Shown in pieces: positions 10,251 to 19,846 of a stretch of DNA of 29,010 nucleotides (position 1 is the first letter of the stretch; every line of letters begins with the position of its first letter). Where the stretch lies: positions 216,946,076 to 216,975,085 of the forward strand of contig JBOZIK010000001.1 in the NCBI GenBank assembly GCA_051453625.1, written 5' to 3'. The notes under the pieces were generated by a model that did not search any database, had not been told where the DNA came from, and saw nothing but the letters and a program-made list of their open reading frames with translations. The translations under genes were made by a program, and so were the position numbers. The stretch comes from Welwitschia mirabilis. Its lineage: Eukaryota; Gnetophyta; Gnetopsida; Welwitschiales.

Positions 10251-10779
10251 TTATATTAGCATACTACAGTATCTATCCCTGTTATATCTTTATAAGTTCA
10301 AGTAAATGCATTAGTCCTTTTTTTTAACATTCGTTTTAATTTTTTTTTCTGAGAATGAGTTAAATTCCTATTAATGATTAAAGGTTAATTTTTTCTAATT
10401 TCTATGTATTTTAAACCTTTCTTGAGAGGAGGTTTTTCATGTTTCTCTTCCTGCTTAATTGGTATAATAGTCAAAGATTAATCTTTTCTTTCAATTTCTT
10501 GTCTTCTAATGTCTACTGAGCTTCTTTCATGAGGTTCATGTTGGCACTATCTACCTTATTAGAAGAAGAGTATTTAATATCTACCTTATTAGATATTTTT
10601 GTTTACTGCACAAGGTTATTAAACTAATCTCCATTACTTCCTTTCTAGAATAAATAGTTGCATTTGTTGTTGTCATTTAAGGTATCCCTATTATAATGGC
10701 ATGTGTATTTTCCCTTATCTTCATGATAACTATATTCACTAAATATCTAAATCCTATAGTTCTATTAATGTATTTTCAA

Positions 10780-10960
10780 TTATTCCATATGATTTTACTA
10801 TAGAGCCAGCCACCGTGTAAACTTATCCATTATTTGGAGTTAACTATGAAACGCCAAGTTGTTTGAATATATTATAGAAAGTGACATTAATAGTAACCCA
10901 CAAGTCCACTAAATCTTTTATTTTATAGGCACCTTTAATAACTATATCTACTACTGGCAT
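10780..10960 (-). pseudogene. Retropepsin-type protease of the Ty3/gypsy element, broken
   Basis: The protease cuts the Gag-Pol polyprotein. The active-site region reads DLWVTINV at 10882-10905. The Asp is kept, but the Gly-Ala that normally follows it in D-[ST/L]-G-A is replaced by Trp-Val, so the site would not fold normally. YNIFKQLGV follows, then GSIVKSYGIIENTLIEL, which corresponds to the usual flap and ILG-like second half. Stops interrupt the frame. Confidence 0.75.
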
Positions 10961-11577
10961 TCTAGGATTATTATAGTTCTCAATTTGATTTATTTATAGA
11001 GCTTGAATAAAGGCCTAAGGTAATTGATCTATTTTAGTTGGTTCTATTATTGATTGTTTCTCATTAATTTTTTCTTTTTTTTCTTACTACCCTATTTAAT
11101 ACGCAACTTCCTCATTTGGTTCCAGTATAAGGTAATGTCTTTCAACATCTTTACTAGAGATAATGTAACTAAAGTATCTTCTAGAGATTTGATAAGATAT
11201 TCTACATCCTTTTCTCCTTTCTTTGGAAAATTCCTTGTCATCTTACTTCTCATTAGAAATGACAAGGGATCATTCATTCCTCCTTCAATTGAACTATTTT
11301 TAATTACTCTCCATTTTTTCTAGTTTCTTTTTTCTTTTTAGAAGATGACTTAGAATGATGACTTCTCACTAACCTGGTTTTAATAACTTTCGAACCAGCT
11401 TTCCTTAGATTTAATTAAGGTTATGTAGGTATAAGAGGTTCTTTAGATTTATTCCCCTTATCTAGTTGTGAATTATAACTAGATTTTCCTTCTTAATTTC
11501 TCCAGTTCTTAAAATAATCATATTGTTATTGTCTTTCAGATGACACAAATCTCTACAATGGAGTTTCTTTCTTATTT
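10961..11577 (-). pseudogene. Gag-like tail of the Ty3/gypsy element, cut at 11577
   Basis: The minus strand shows charged, coding-like sequence leading into the protease. The longest open stretch is 11092-11277 (61 codons, with KKGEKDVEYLIKSLEDTLV). Further upstream are KSSYNSQLDKGNKSKEPL and similar hydrophilic segments. No CCHC zinc knuckle is readable. The sequence ends where it meets the unrelated repeat block at 11578, so the N-terminal Gag, primer site and 5' LTR of this element are missing. Confidence 0.5.
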
Positions 11578-11680
11578 TCTAAATGATGCACTATCCTTCA
11601 CTAGAAATGATACACTAAGTATCATACTCAGTTGTTGTTTTACGCTTATTTTGTTATACCCTTCACTCTAACTCATATAT
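11578..11680 (-). repeat. Fragment of the 5.6-kb element with permuted order
   Basis: The minus strand carries two pieces that match the right end of the first element. One (about 11632-11680) matches 5338-5386, inside the inverted repeat. The other (about 11578-11629) matches 5246-5297, just outside it. In the first element the order is 5246-5297 then 5338-5386, with about 40 bp between. Here the two pieces are swapped and joined by a short bridge. Both borders are sharp: gypsy gag-like sequence on one side, LTR sequence on the other. Confidence 0.75.
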
Positions 11681-12132
11681 CCTTTTATGAACATAAAAAG
11701 TAAGTACGACTATCCTTCTAATCTATAACATAACAACACAATAACTAAAAAGTTAACTTTAGAGAATTCAATTGGTTTTAAGGATCTTGATGATGTATTC
11801 TCATCTAAGGATTAATAGTACTATGTTAACACACACTAGAAATTAAGGAATGAACAACTACTAAAATATTGTAAATAAGAAAGAGTATCATCTAAAGATT
11901 AATAGTACCATTTTAATGTGTACTAGAAATAAAAGAATGAACAACTATTTCTTGTATTAACTAAAAAATACATTACATTAAGAGAGGAAGATGAAGCTAT
12001 AATGGACTCCTTGAACTAGCCTTCGATCAAGTATGCTCCCAAGGGAGGTGCTTAGAAAGCAATGACATCTTAACACTCCAAGTATTCCATCATGTTTTAC
12101 CAACCAAAGATTTTTACAATAAGGGCTAAAGG

Positions 12133-12143
12133 CCTTTTTATAG
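12133..12143 (-). promoter_or_regulatory. TATA box of the gypsy LTR, low-coordinate copy
   Basis: The minus strand reads CTATAAAAAGG. The same box is present at 26970-26980 and, as CCCTATAAAAG, at 28989-28998, so it is conserved in all three LTR copies. It is the likely promoter core of the element. Confidence 0.7.
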
Positions 12144-12283
12144 ATAAGGAAAATCTTAGAGAGATTTAACATGATGCGGTTGGTGGTAGTTACATTAGAG
12201 GGGTTACATTTTTATGTGGTTATATTAGGAGGAGATTATAAAGTTTGTCATGTAGACTTAATGGATGATTCATTGTCTACTTA

Positions 12284-12383
12284 NNNNNNNNNNNNNNNNN
12301 NNNNNNNNNNNNNNNNNNNNNNNNNNNNNNNNNNNNNNNNNNNNNNNNNNNNNNNNNNNNNNNNNNNNNNNNNNNNNNNNNNN
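12284..12383. other. Assembly gap, 100 N, flanked by a direct duplication
   Basis: GTAGACTTAATGGATGATTC and the bases after it occur on both sides (12252-12283 and 12384-12415), with one difference. The sister LTR at 26137-27690 has this sequence only once, so the duplication is most likely two unmerged contig ends. Confidence 0.9.
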
Positions 12384-12915
12384 GTAGACTTAATGGATGA
12401 TTCATTGTCTTCTTATGAAAAAGTGGTGATGACATGCCTTTTGAATGATGATGCAGTTGCCATTGGATGTCATGTCATGTGTTATCCATGTTATGCTATT
12501 TGTTTACTACCACATGTAATTATGAATGTTGTTTTATGATCCCACCATGTGTTATCGAAGTTGAACGTTTATTTTGATTTAACATTTGACAAAGCCCATA
12601 AGTGAAACGTGGTGAACTTTCCAAAAAAATGAAAGAACATGAGAATGAACTAGTTCTACCTTAAAATACCAGTGATGCTAGTGACCTAGATGACCACATT
12701 AGTATTTTATGTTAGATCTTTTTCAATTTATAGAATGTATTCCAAAATAAAACAATAAATCTACAAATGTTATGGAAAACTTTATAATATTACGAAACAT
12801 GAGAAAAAGAATATGAAACATCATTTTATGATAAAACAACTAATTTAATATCTTTGCCTCCATAAAATTGATTAAATATACTTATTTGAAATGTCAATTT
12901 TTACATGTAAGAACA

Positions 12916-12925
12916 TCCCCTCCCT
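12916..12925 (-). other. Polypurine tract of the Athila/Tat-type element
   Basis: The minus strand reads AGGGAGGGGA directly before the LTR start TGTTCT. This tract primes plus-strand DNA synthesis in LTR retrotransposons, and its position fixes the inner border of the 3' LTR. Confidence 0.75.
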
Positions 12926-13400
12926 AGGCTTTTGCTAGTCTCTTAGCAAAAAGTTGATGAAAAAAATAATAAACATAGAAAAATTATCTTAAAAGAATTG
13001 TGCAAGTATGGCAATGATATAACATTTTTTTGGAAAAATTTTAATTAACTTTGAAAAATAAAACATAAAATTTTAAAAAATTTTATGGAAAATGGATGTT
13101 ATACTTCCAACCAAAACTAAACTTTATCCTCAAAGTTAAAAAGATAGAAAAATTTTAATATAATGCTTTTGAGAATAAGTCAATGTTTTTGAAAAGAAAA
13201 TTTTACATTACATGGCTTTTTATACAACAATCTAGAAAATAATTTCAATGTAAGCATTTCAATATTAAGGGGAAAAAAACTACAATGCAAAAATTTTGAA
13301 TTAGCATGCAAACAATTTATTACAACAAACTTTTGAAAACAATAAGAAAACACACTTGATATGCAATTTTTATCCAAAAGATCTTCTATGGGAGACTCAA
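12926..13400. other. AT-rich 3' non-coding part of the gypsy element
   Basis: A short open frame at 13180-13377 (minus) has no recognisable features. Nothing else is seen. The position, between the env-region ORF and the polypurine tract, is a usual untranslated region. Confidence 0.5.
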
Positions 13401-13499
13401 TGTTCTAGTTTTTTTATTTCTTTCATTTTTCTTCCATGATATTTTCTTCATCTTTTCCAATATCTTGCTAATTTAAGTCTTATGTTTCTATGGTACCTA

Positions 13500-14408
13500 T
13501 TCCAAAACTATTACACTAGATGAAGAAGAAGAGAGTTGAGGAGATGGAGGAAAAGGAGAAGAAGGAGAAGGATGGAATGATTTTCTAACAGGTTCATTGT
13601 CCTTACACTAAGTTATTGGAGGTATATATGACATTTAATATGGAGGAATAGAATGGATAGGGGATGGATTATAACAAATTTGTTCCTCTAGTTACTGTTA
13701 TTCTTCTTGTTATTCTTGTTGCTGCACTGGGATCTAATCAGTATTATGACACTTCTAAACTTAGGTAATCTTATGATGAGTAATAATTTCTATGTATGCT
13801 CTCTCCCAACCTTCATAATTTAAAGTTCTAAATAGGGTATTACAAGTAAGAGGAGTTTGCTTTTATAACCTATGTAGCTGATGATAGTTCTAAACAAGAA
13901 TTTGGTAATGTCAAAGACTTAATATCCTAAATTATTCTAATGAGGTCTAGATTCCTATTATAAGCATCTATGACATGTGATGTAGATAACAAATTACAAA
14001 TGATGATTCTAAGCAAGTCAAGTTAATTTTTATGTAAGAGCTCACATGAAAGGGCGCCTTCTCTATGGAAGCATACTAAACATATAGGGTGTGATAATAG
14101 TACTCTAAAGTTTTTACTAACATAAAATGGAGATGATTTAAATGTTCTACTGCTAATACTACTTTAAAATTAAGTAATAAAATGGTACATAAAGTATGTT
14201 GTATATGTGAATGAATTATAAAAGGATCTTTGTCATCAAATGTTGCATTCTTATAGAATTTTTGTACCTGCGTTGGATGATAAAATGCATTAGCTTTCTT
14301 AATCAGGTAGTTCCAACCTCTGGTTTTAATTCTAGTAAGGTAGTAATAAGCAAAAAGTCCAAAATGAGCTAAAAATACCATCCTTGATGGAAGAATCTTA
14401 TATTCCAC
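13500..14408 (-). pseudogene. Possible env-region ORF of the gypsy element, broken
   Basis: The minus strand is open from an ATG at 14408 to 14076 (110 codons), and coding-like sequence continues to about 13500 through stops that mostly replace Gln. Visible parts are TRGWNYLIKKANAFYHPTQV and QKFYKNATF near the start. The Trp after Arg-Gly and the Phe-Tyr-x-Asn pattern recall the 'putative plant transposon protein' domain found in the third ORF of Athila-like elements. The C-terminal part is rich in Gln/Glu, then Pro and Ser (SFHPSPSPSPFPPSP), and produces the purine-rich tract seen on the plus strand at 13510-13575. The role of this ORF is not known in any element. The family link is tentative. 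Confidence 0.5.
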
Positions 14409-16249
14409 TCATCTTTTTGGAAAAATCAACAAGATAGAAAAGAAAAAAAGAGAAAGAAAGAGGAATGATAGAGATGAAGGAAAGGAATGTGACAGAAAAT
14501 TAAAAAAATGTAATGAAAATGGAATTCTAGAAAATATTTCTTGGAAGATTGTGAAGAAAAATAGAAAACTGAAAAACATAGGACATATTCTAAAAGCACA
14601 GAAGATTATGAAACATGAAAGAGAACTGTGTGCAGAAGCAATATGGAGGATTCTCAACAATGGTGATAATGCTAGTTGTGACAAGTAGCAATGCTAATTG
14701 TAATAGGTGGTAGCACTAGTTCAAGGTGAAAATAATGACTACGTGGCAAACACAGGATTGGTTACGACATTGAAAAGGCATTGGTCTTATGGAGGCAATG
14801 AAAAGATGAGAAAAAATAATGCTTTTTATAGATTAGGGGATGAAATGTAACTATTGAGTCATCTAAGCTAATCAATAATGAAATGAGTTGCAACAAATAT
14901 TAAGGTATGGATTGATAGGTTATTTAAAACAAACATGGTTGTGCTCATTTGGTGTGTTTTCTGTTATAAAATACCATGAATAAAAATATAATTTAAGAAA
15001 AATGAAATATGAAATTTGGTCAAATATGCATCAACCATGAATCCAAAAGATAAAAGACCTAAGTTAATGACCACTTTATTAAAAATTTTGTAAATTTTAT
15101 CTTAAATTTATATGGATTACAATGCAAAAACAAATAAGGTATCTTCTAAGTAAACTTGCAAAAATCCAAAAAATAGTAGGCAAATCATCAAGTATTTAAG
15201 TTGAACAAAGAAATTACATAAGTATCTCCAATTCCTACCTTTCCTTTCCAATTTTTTACCTTTTCCACAATCACGTATGTCCCTTGTTTCAAGCATTTAG
15301 ATCAAATCAAGCATGTGGTATTATGACATCTTCTTCCAATAGTATTAAACATGTTATTTTATGAAGAAATCAACACTATAGTGAGTGTTTATAGCCCTAA
15401 TGTAGTTAAACATGTCATAAAATAGATCATTAAAGATGCATTAGTAGTAAACGTCCATAGCCTTAATCTAATTAACTAAACCTAATTTTAATTGATTAAT
15501 ATGATACACTTCTTTTGGAGAGGAGATTTTTTTTCTTAATCACTTCTTCTTATATTCAATATTTTTTTGTGCACATGAAAGGGGTCATTAGTTCATTATT
15601 CTAATCAAGAAAAATCTTATCCCCAAAAAAATGCTCTGAAAACATGAAACATAATATGAAGGTATATTCCATCTTTTTCAACTACATTTCCTAATTTGGA
15701 GGCCTTAAATGGTACTAAACAAGTTAACTTAGAAAATAAGCAAAACCTTTTCTTGAATAGTATAAGTAAATTTAAATTCAACCTAATTTATAATGATAAG
15801 GTAATCACTTATTAATGGTTTATTTGTTATGGGCCATTAACTAGGATCATTTAGTCTTAGGAATTCATGAATAGATGGCAGTCGTGGATGGTTTGTACAC
15901 TTGATGAGTTGCTTAAAAAATGGAGTGGTTGTGTGGAATGGTTTGAATGAGCAGTAATGGTTATGGTGATTAATGGAAAAAACATCCTTGGGGATAACTG
16001 AATTGTTAATGCTTTGGAAGTTTTGCCAGAAGGGGTTTTTTCAAAGGATGAGGGATGAAAGATTAAAAAATATTACAACTATGAGGATCAAAACCTTGAT
16101 TATTTAAAAAGGGAGTAGGATGGATATCATTTTTAGAATAGACTTTGCACATACATGTAAAAACTATGAAAGATTATTAGGAGTGCAATCAAAGAGTCTA
16201 AATTTTTGAAGTGTTCCATTTTATTTCATTTCTATCCTTTTTTAATAGA
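14409..16249. other. Stretch of the gypsy element without recognised coding
   Basis: In a complete element of this type, reverse transcriptase, RNase H and integrase would follow the protease here. I could not read FxDD, DFR, zinc-finger or DDE motifs on the minus strand. A Phe/Ser-rich open frame at 14409-14684 looks like low-complexity sequence. Either pol was deleted, leaving about 1.8 kb of other sequence, or it has decayed beyond visual recognition. Confidence 0.5.
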
Positions 16250-16695
16250 TTAAAGGAGATTTAAAAGCATTAAATCATTATGAGAAGAATAAGAATTTGA
16301 TTTAACAAAATGCAGACTAAATCATAAATTTCATAAAAAAATTAGCCTTATTATTGTTCTCTGGAAGTTCCATAGTATTAAAAATGTCTAGATCCATTAC
16401 TAGATTCTCAAAAGAGATTATCATGTGACAATCTTTACAATAAATAAGAGCATTTAACAATTATCAATTCACATAATTACATCTCTCACAATTCCTCATA
16501 GTGACTTCAAAGAATGATCTACTAACTATAATTGGATTTTAGTCTTTTTAAGATCATTAAGATCAAGTTCCTTATAAACTTAGTGACGTAAAAGATTAAT
16601 GCTTGGTCCAAAATCTAACAAGGCTTGCCTATGATGTTTATCTCTAATTTTAATAGTGACAGTGGGACAACCCGGATCTTTGTATTTGGGAGGTA
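16250..16695 (-). pseudogene. Protease and following linker of the Athila/Tat-type element, broken
   Basis: This is an aspartic protease that matures Gag-Pol. The minus strand reads PPKYKDPGCPTVTIKIRDK, then LLDFGPSINLL with the active-site Asp at 16595-16621, then VYKELDLNDLKKTKIQL. Family members usually have D-[LF]-G-[AP]-S here, so this site is close to normal. Further down, NALIYCKDCHMIISFENLVM and DLDIFNTMELPE (about 16360-16470) match the linker that follows the protease in Athila-type elements. Stops occur at several positions. It lies in the same orientation and order as the gag part at 16700-17225. Confidence 0.85.
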
Positions 16696-17225
16696 TCTAA
16701 TCTTAAATGATTGTGCTCATTTGTTGTGCTAAGAAGGCCTTTTTCTTAACATGCATTTTTCTCTTAATCATACACATATCTTTTAGAAAATTTGCATATA
16801 AGGGAATTTATCTAATCATATCTAATAGCAACGTGTTGATTTTGAACTCTTTGAAGACCACTAAAATTTCTAATTATTTCTTTTTGATGTTCTTCTTTTT
16901 AAGAGTACGAATTTTTGGTAATTAGACAAAGTTTCTTCTGAGGTTTCATCCTTTTTGTTGTTTGTTTTAGGGATCGATTCTTCTTTAGTGATGTTTTGCT
17001 CTAATTATTTATTCAATTATTTCCCTCTCCTAATATGAATGACTCTAGTATCTTTGATATGGTTGGGCTCTAATCCTTTTATAAATATAACTTCTTTAGG
17101 ATTTGGCTATGAATCATGGGGAGTTTACTAGGTTTTGTTTGGTTTAGAGAAGAAAGAATTTATTGAAGTATATTAATGTTGGTTTGGGAAGTTTGCTTAA
17201 GGTTGCTTAAGGCAGAAGAATGTTG
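16696..17225 (-). pseudogene. C-terminal part of gag, low-coordinate side of the copia insertion
   Basis: The minus strand reads FKINTLLLDMIR, stop, then IPLYANFLKDMCMIKRK (about 16756-16807) and VKKKAFLAQQMSTII. This is the very conserved block just before the protease in plant Athila/Tat elements. Upstream, NPKEVIFIKGLEPN (about 17090-17130) corresponds to the segment that usually ends with a Thr-Leu-Arg-Ser-Gly-like motif. The frame is then cut by the copia insertion at 17226 and resumes at 23949. The TGTTG at 17221-17225 is the target sequence. Confidence 0.85.
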
Positions 17226-17394
17226 TGCTAAGGCTTGTACACACCATGGTCCCATACCTAAGGATCCGTGAAAACCCTAGCGGTGTGCTTGTCTATTTAA
17301 GCAAGCTCTTTGTTAAATAAGTGAAAGATGAAAAATAAAATTTTGATTTGGAAATCTTATGCTTCTTGATTTTTGGCACTTTTGTTTCCTAACA
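17226..17394 (+). repeat. 5' LTR of the copia element
   Basis: It runs from TGCTAAGG to CCTAACA. It matches the 3' LTR over its whole length without net length change. A TATA-like box TATTTAA (17294-17300) and AATAAA (17334-17339) are both conserved in the partner. At 169 bp it is very short for a copia LTR. Confidence 0.93.
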
Positions 17395-17396
17395 AG

Positions 17397-17408
17397 TAGT
17401 ATCAAAGC
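17397..17408 (+). other. Primer-binding site, initiator tRNA-Met type
   Basis: TAGTATCAAAGC lies two bases after the LTR. It differs from the usual plant tRNA-iMet complement at two positions, both G-to-A. That fits decay of cytosines on the other strand. It sets the minus-strand DNA start and confirms the LTR border. Confidence 0.88.
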
Positions 17409-17689
17409 TTCTAGGCTAGGGTTCCTAAAGCTTCTTAGCAACTCCTTGAGCACTTGTGTTTCTTGTTGCCTCCTCCATACTCTTGCATACCCTTGAATGC
17501 TTTACATTCCCTTTGCATGTTGATACTCCAAAGACTTTGCTTAAGGTTTTTTAAACCTATTTTTATTTTACAGCTCCATGTTGTATTTGCATGGTCTTTA
17601 TTGACATTTAGATTTGCAGCTTGCAGTTTGTTAGAGTTCTGTAAACACAATCTAAAACCCTGCAAGAACCCTCCTCTTTGATTAATATT

Positions 17690-18620
17690 ATTTTTTGTAA
17701 AAGCTTTTTCTGACAAAGAAAAGCGCTAGGTCAGCCTGTCTTTGACTACACCATCTTCCTGTGAAAGGACAAGGATCCGGCACCCTGCGCAGCGGCCGCC
17801 GCCTGAGCTCCTCTCTCTCCTGCTCTCTCTCGCTGACCTCCGCTGCTACAGCGTGCACCTGTGCACTCCCGCCAGTCACCTGCTACGCGTCTGTTCATTC
17901 TTGCTCTGCTACGTGTTGAGCTGGCTTCAAGCTTGCCAATGACTGGATGCTGGCTTCTGTGCAATTTGTACTTCTGACGTTGCTGCTCTCCCTGTGCTCG
18001 CCTTCGACGTTGCTATTACAACCATGCCCACTCACGCCCTCCCACGCCTCTGTTGCCGGATCTGCATTGATGTCGCCTTGCCCGCCTGGACGTTACTCTC
18101 TGCCACTGTAGGAGTCTACCAGCGCCCGCCAATCCACGCCTGAGCTCTGGCGCATTTCTTGTTTGCGAGCTGCCGCCACGCCTCTGTCCGCAATCTCCTG
18201 TTCTGCCTGCAAGCACCGCCGTCATGCCTGCAACTGAGAAGGGAGCTACGCTGTTAAGCCACGCACCCGCACCGTGCTCCTTCGACTGTTTGCACCTGTG
18301 TGTGCCTGTGCTTTGTAGATCCGCCTGTTCGCCTGCCGCCTGCCTCCTGAGCGTCCTTCTCATTCCCTCCTTATCTGACCATGCTGATCCTTTGCCTGTG
18401 CTGTGTTCCTCTGCGCTGCTGGGTCTGCCTGTACCACCAGATTTGGAATGCCTTGCTTGTTGGTGCCCTACCCTTGCGCCTTGCATTCTTCGACCTGGCG
18501 TCTCAGAGCTATGCCGTCTTACTCAGTTTTTTTTTTTTACAGCTGTGAAAACAACTGTTTTCTCTGCCTCTCAATGCGCTTTTTGACAACCAGCGCACTA
18601 ATTTTTTGAGGAACGCTAGC
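17690..18620. other. GC-rich, CpG-rich island in the copia leader
   Basis: The base composition changes abruptly from about 30 % GC to well over 55 % for some 900 bp, with many CpG and recurring words such as CACGCCT, CGCCTGAGCTC and GTTGCCGG. Overlapping open frames occur on both strands (for example 18016-18486 minus, 18224-18586 plus) but look like by-products of high GC: they are Cys/Pro/Leu- or Arg/Gly-rich with no domain. It could be a captured host fragment, a structured leader or an insertion. Borders are gradual, and no terminal repeats were seen around it. Confidence 0.8.
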
Positions 18621-18850
18621 CAAGCCCAAGCGCCATCTTTGGCAATACCAGTCAGCACCGAGTGTTTTACTGTGCCCCTCCATCAATCTTCGCAGGGTTC
18701 GTCAACTTCGATTTAAGTTGCTTACTGCGCCCTGCGCTCTGCTAATTGCTTTAACGTCGCTTTCTCTGCCTGCGTTTTATGTTTCGTGATCTCTATTCTC
18801 AGAGGTTCTTCTAAATTACTTTTTTTGCTTCTTGTTAACACCAATTCCAC

Positions 18851-18918
18851 GTTGGTGTAGTACTAAAAGAAATCTGCTATAACTTCGACAGGTCCTGGTT
18901 TTGATTCCAGGCAGCAGT
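18851..18918 (+). other. tRNA-like segment, possible SINE head
   Basis: GTTGGTGTAGTACTAA resembles an A box. Forty bases later CCTGG-TTTTGATT-CCAGG (18894-18911) forms a perfect 5-bp stem with an 8-base loop, like a T arm with one extra base, and GGTTTTGATTCC resembles a B box. A run of seven T follows at 18930. No full cloverleaf can be drawn, so this is not a tRNA gene. It may be the tRNA-derived head of a decayed SINE. Confidence 0.3.
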
Positions 18919-18952
18919 GAAAAGTTGAGTTTTTTTATACAATTTGTGCTGG

Positions 18953-19018
18953 CTTACTTCAGTTACTTACACACATGTAAAATTGCTTACTTTAGTTCGT
19001 TACACACATGTAAAATTG
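18953..19018 (+). repeat. 33-bp tandem duplication
   Basis: Two adjacent 33-bp units (18953-18985 and 18986-19018) both contain TTACACACATGTAAAATTG and differ at three positions. They lie in the copia leader just after the tRNA-like segment. Confidence 0.92.
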
Positions 19019-19846
19019 CTGAGTAATTGCTCAGTTGTTGTCCTTTTTTTGTATATGTGTAGTTCATCTGAGCCATTGCTTAGCCATTAACCTTGTTTTG
19101 TGCATATAGGCAGTTTTTAGGTTTGATTTATTTTTGAGCTATTTTGTCAATTTTCTTGAGTTTTTGGGGCTTTTTTCACACACGTAAGCCCTCAACTTAG
19201 TCTCTTAAGCATTTTTTTGGTTCTTTTCAAAGATTATTTTGGCAAGTCTTTTTGCTAATTGTGATCTCTTAACCTAATTTTTTAAATCATCAAGTCGAGT
19301 TTGGGATGTGGAGCAAGGTCTACTTGACTTGATTTTTTTTCTTTCACTTAGACTATTTTTTGTGATTTGGATGGATTGAGCTAAATCTGTATGTTGAGCA
19401 AGATCCACTTAGCTTAACTATATCAAGTTAGACCCTATCATTGTGTGTGTGTGGGTTTTTTTTAAGGTTTTTTTCCTTTTTCTCTTTCTCACACTAAAAT
19501 TTTAATTTTTATGAGTAAGATTAAAATTGGAAATTACTTTCACCCTTAAACACATCACGTTTTATACTAGCAATAAGTCTTGGTTGGTGGCAAGCACAAG
19601 GAGCCGCGCATAAATAAAGATCTATGTCAGGCTAAACTGCCCTTTGAGCTTATTATGCAGTCTTAACTACCTTAACTGTAAAGTTCGAGCTGCACAGAGA
19701 GCCGTGTCTCTTTTAAGCAGAAACGTCCTGGGTTCCTTGAGGTCCAGATTCCCATGCACACCTTAGTAATCAAGGGTATATTAGATGAAGGCTGGAGGGC
19801 CAGTGGTAGGGTCTACTTGTATTTTATCACCAAATTAACAGGGAGT
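19019..19846. other. Copia leader, T-rich, nothing recognised
   Basis: The stretch is T-rich up to about 19500 with a short (GT)n. A more mixed composition follows (19560-19830). No reading frame, RNA gene or shared repeat is seen. Confidence 0.5.

Larger units (their letters stand above)
7613..11577 (-). mobile_element. Ty3/gypsy element, pol and part of gag, decayed
   Basis: On the minus strand, reading from high to low coordinates, the order is gag-like tail, protease, reverse transcriptase, RNase H, integrase. That is the Ty3/gypsy order; copia has integrase before reverse transcriptase. The integrase ends in VNGHRIKSY (7667-7693) with no chromodomain after it, which suits the plant non-chromovirus (Athila/Tat) group. 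Every domain is broken by stops. No LTR pair is seen: the 5' side is cut at 11577 and the 3' side is obscured by gaps and the repeats at 5611-7612. Confidence 0.85.
11681..12915 (-). repeat. 3' LTR of the Athila/Tat-type element, truncated
   Basis: It aligns to 26515-27690 with many substitutions, roughly 85 % identity in the stretches compared by eye. The first 378 bp of the full LTR (26137-26514) have no counterpart because the block at 11578-11680 abuts here. The inner end is set by the polypurine tract: the LTR starts, on the minus strand, with TGTTCTTACATG. A 100-N gap (12284-12383) lies inside. A TATA box (CTATAAAAAGG, minus strand, 12133-12143) is conserved with the other copy. Confidence 0.88.

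Noticed and set aside
12171-12539. 122-codon open frame
   Set aside because: It lies in the LTR, spans a gap and is not conserved as a frame in the sister LTR; 27134-27319 is its unrelated-length counterpart.
14409-14684. 91-codon Phe/Ser/Leu-rich open frame, minus strand
   Set aside because: It is low-complexity sequence from a purine-rich plus strand. It is directly upstream of the env-region ORF and might be a leader, but nothing supports a protein.
18016-18586. Overlapping open frames of 120 and 156 codons on opposite strands
   Set aside because: They lie in the GC-rich island, where stops are rare by composition. The translations are Cys/Pro/Leu- or Arg/Gly-rich with no domain.
19725-19760. 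Possible tRNA-like GGGTTCC...GGTCC stretch
   Set aside because: There is no A box at the right distance, no acceptor stem and no cloverleaf.
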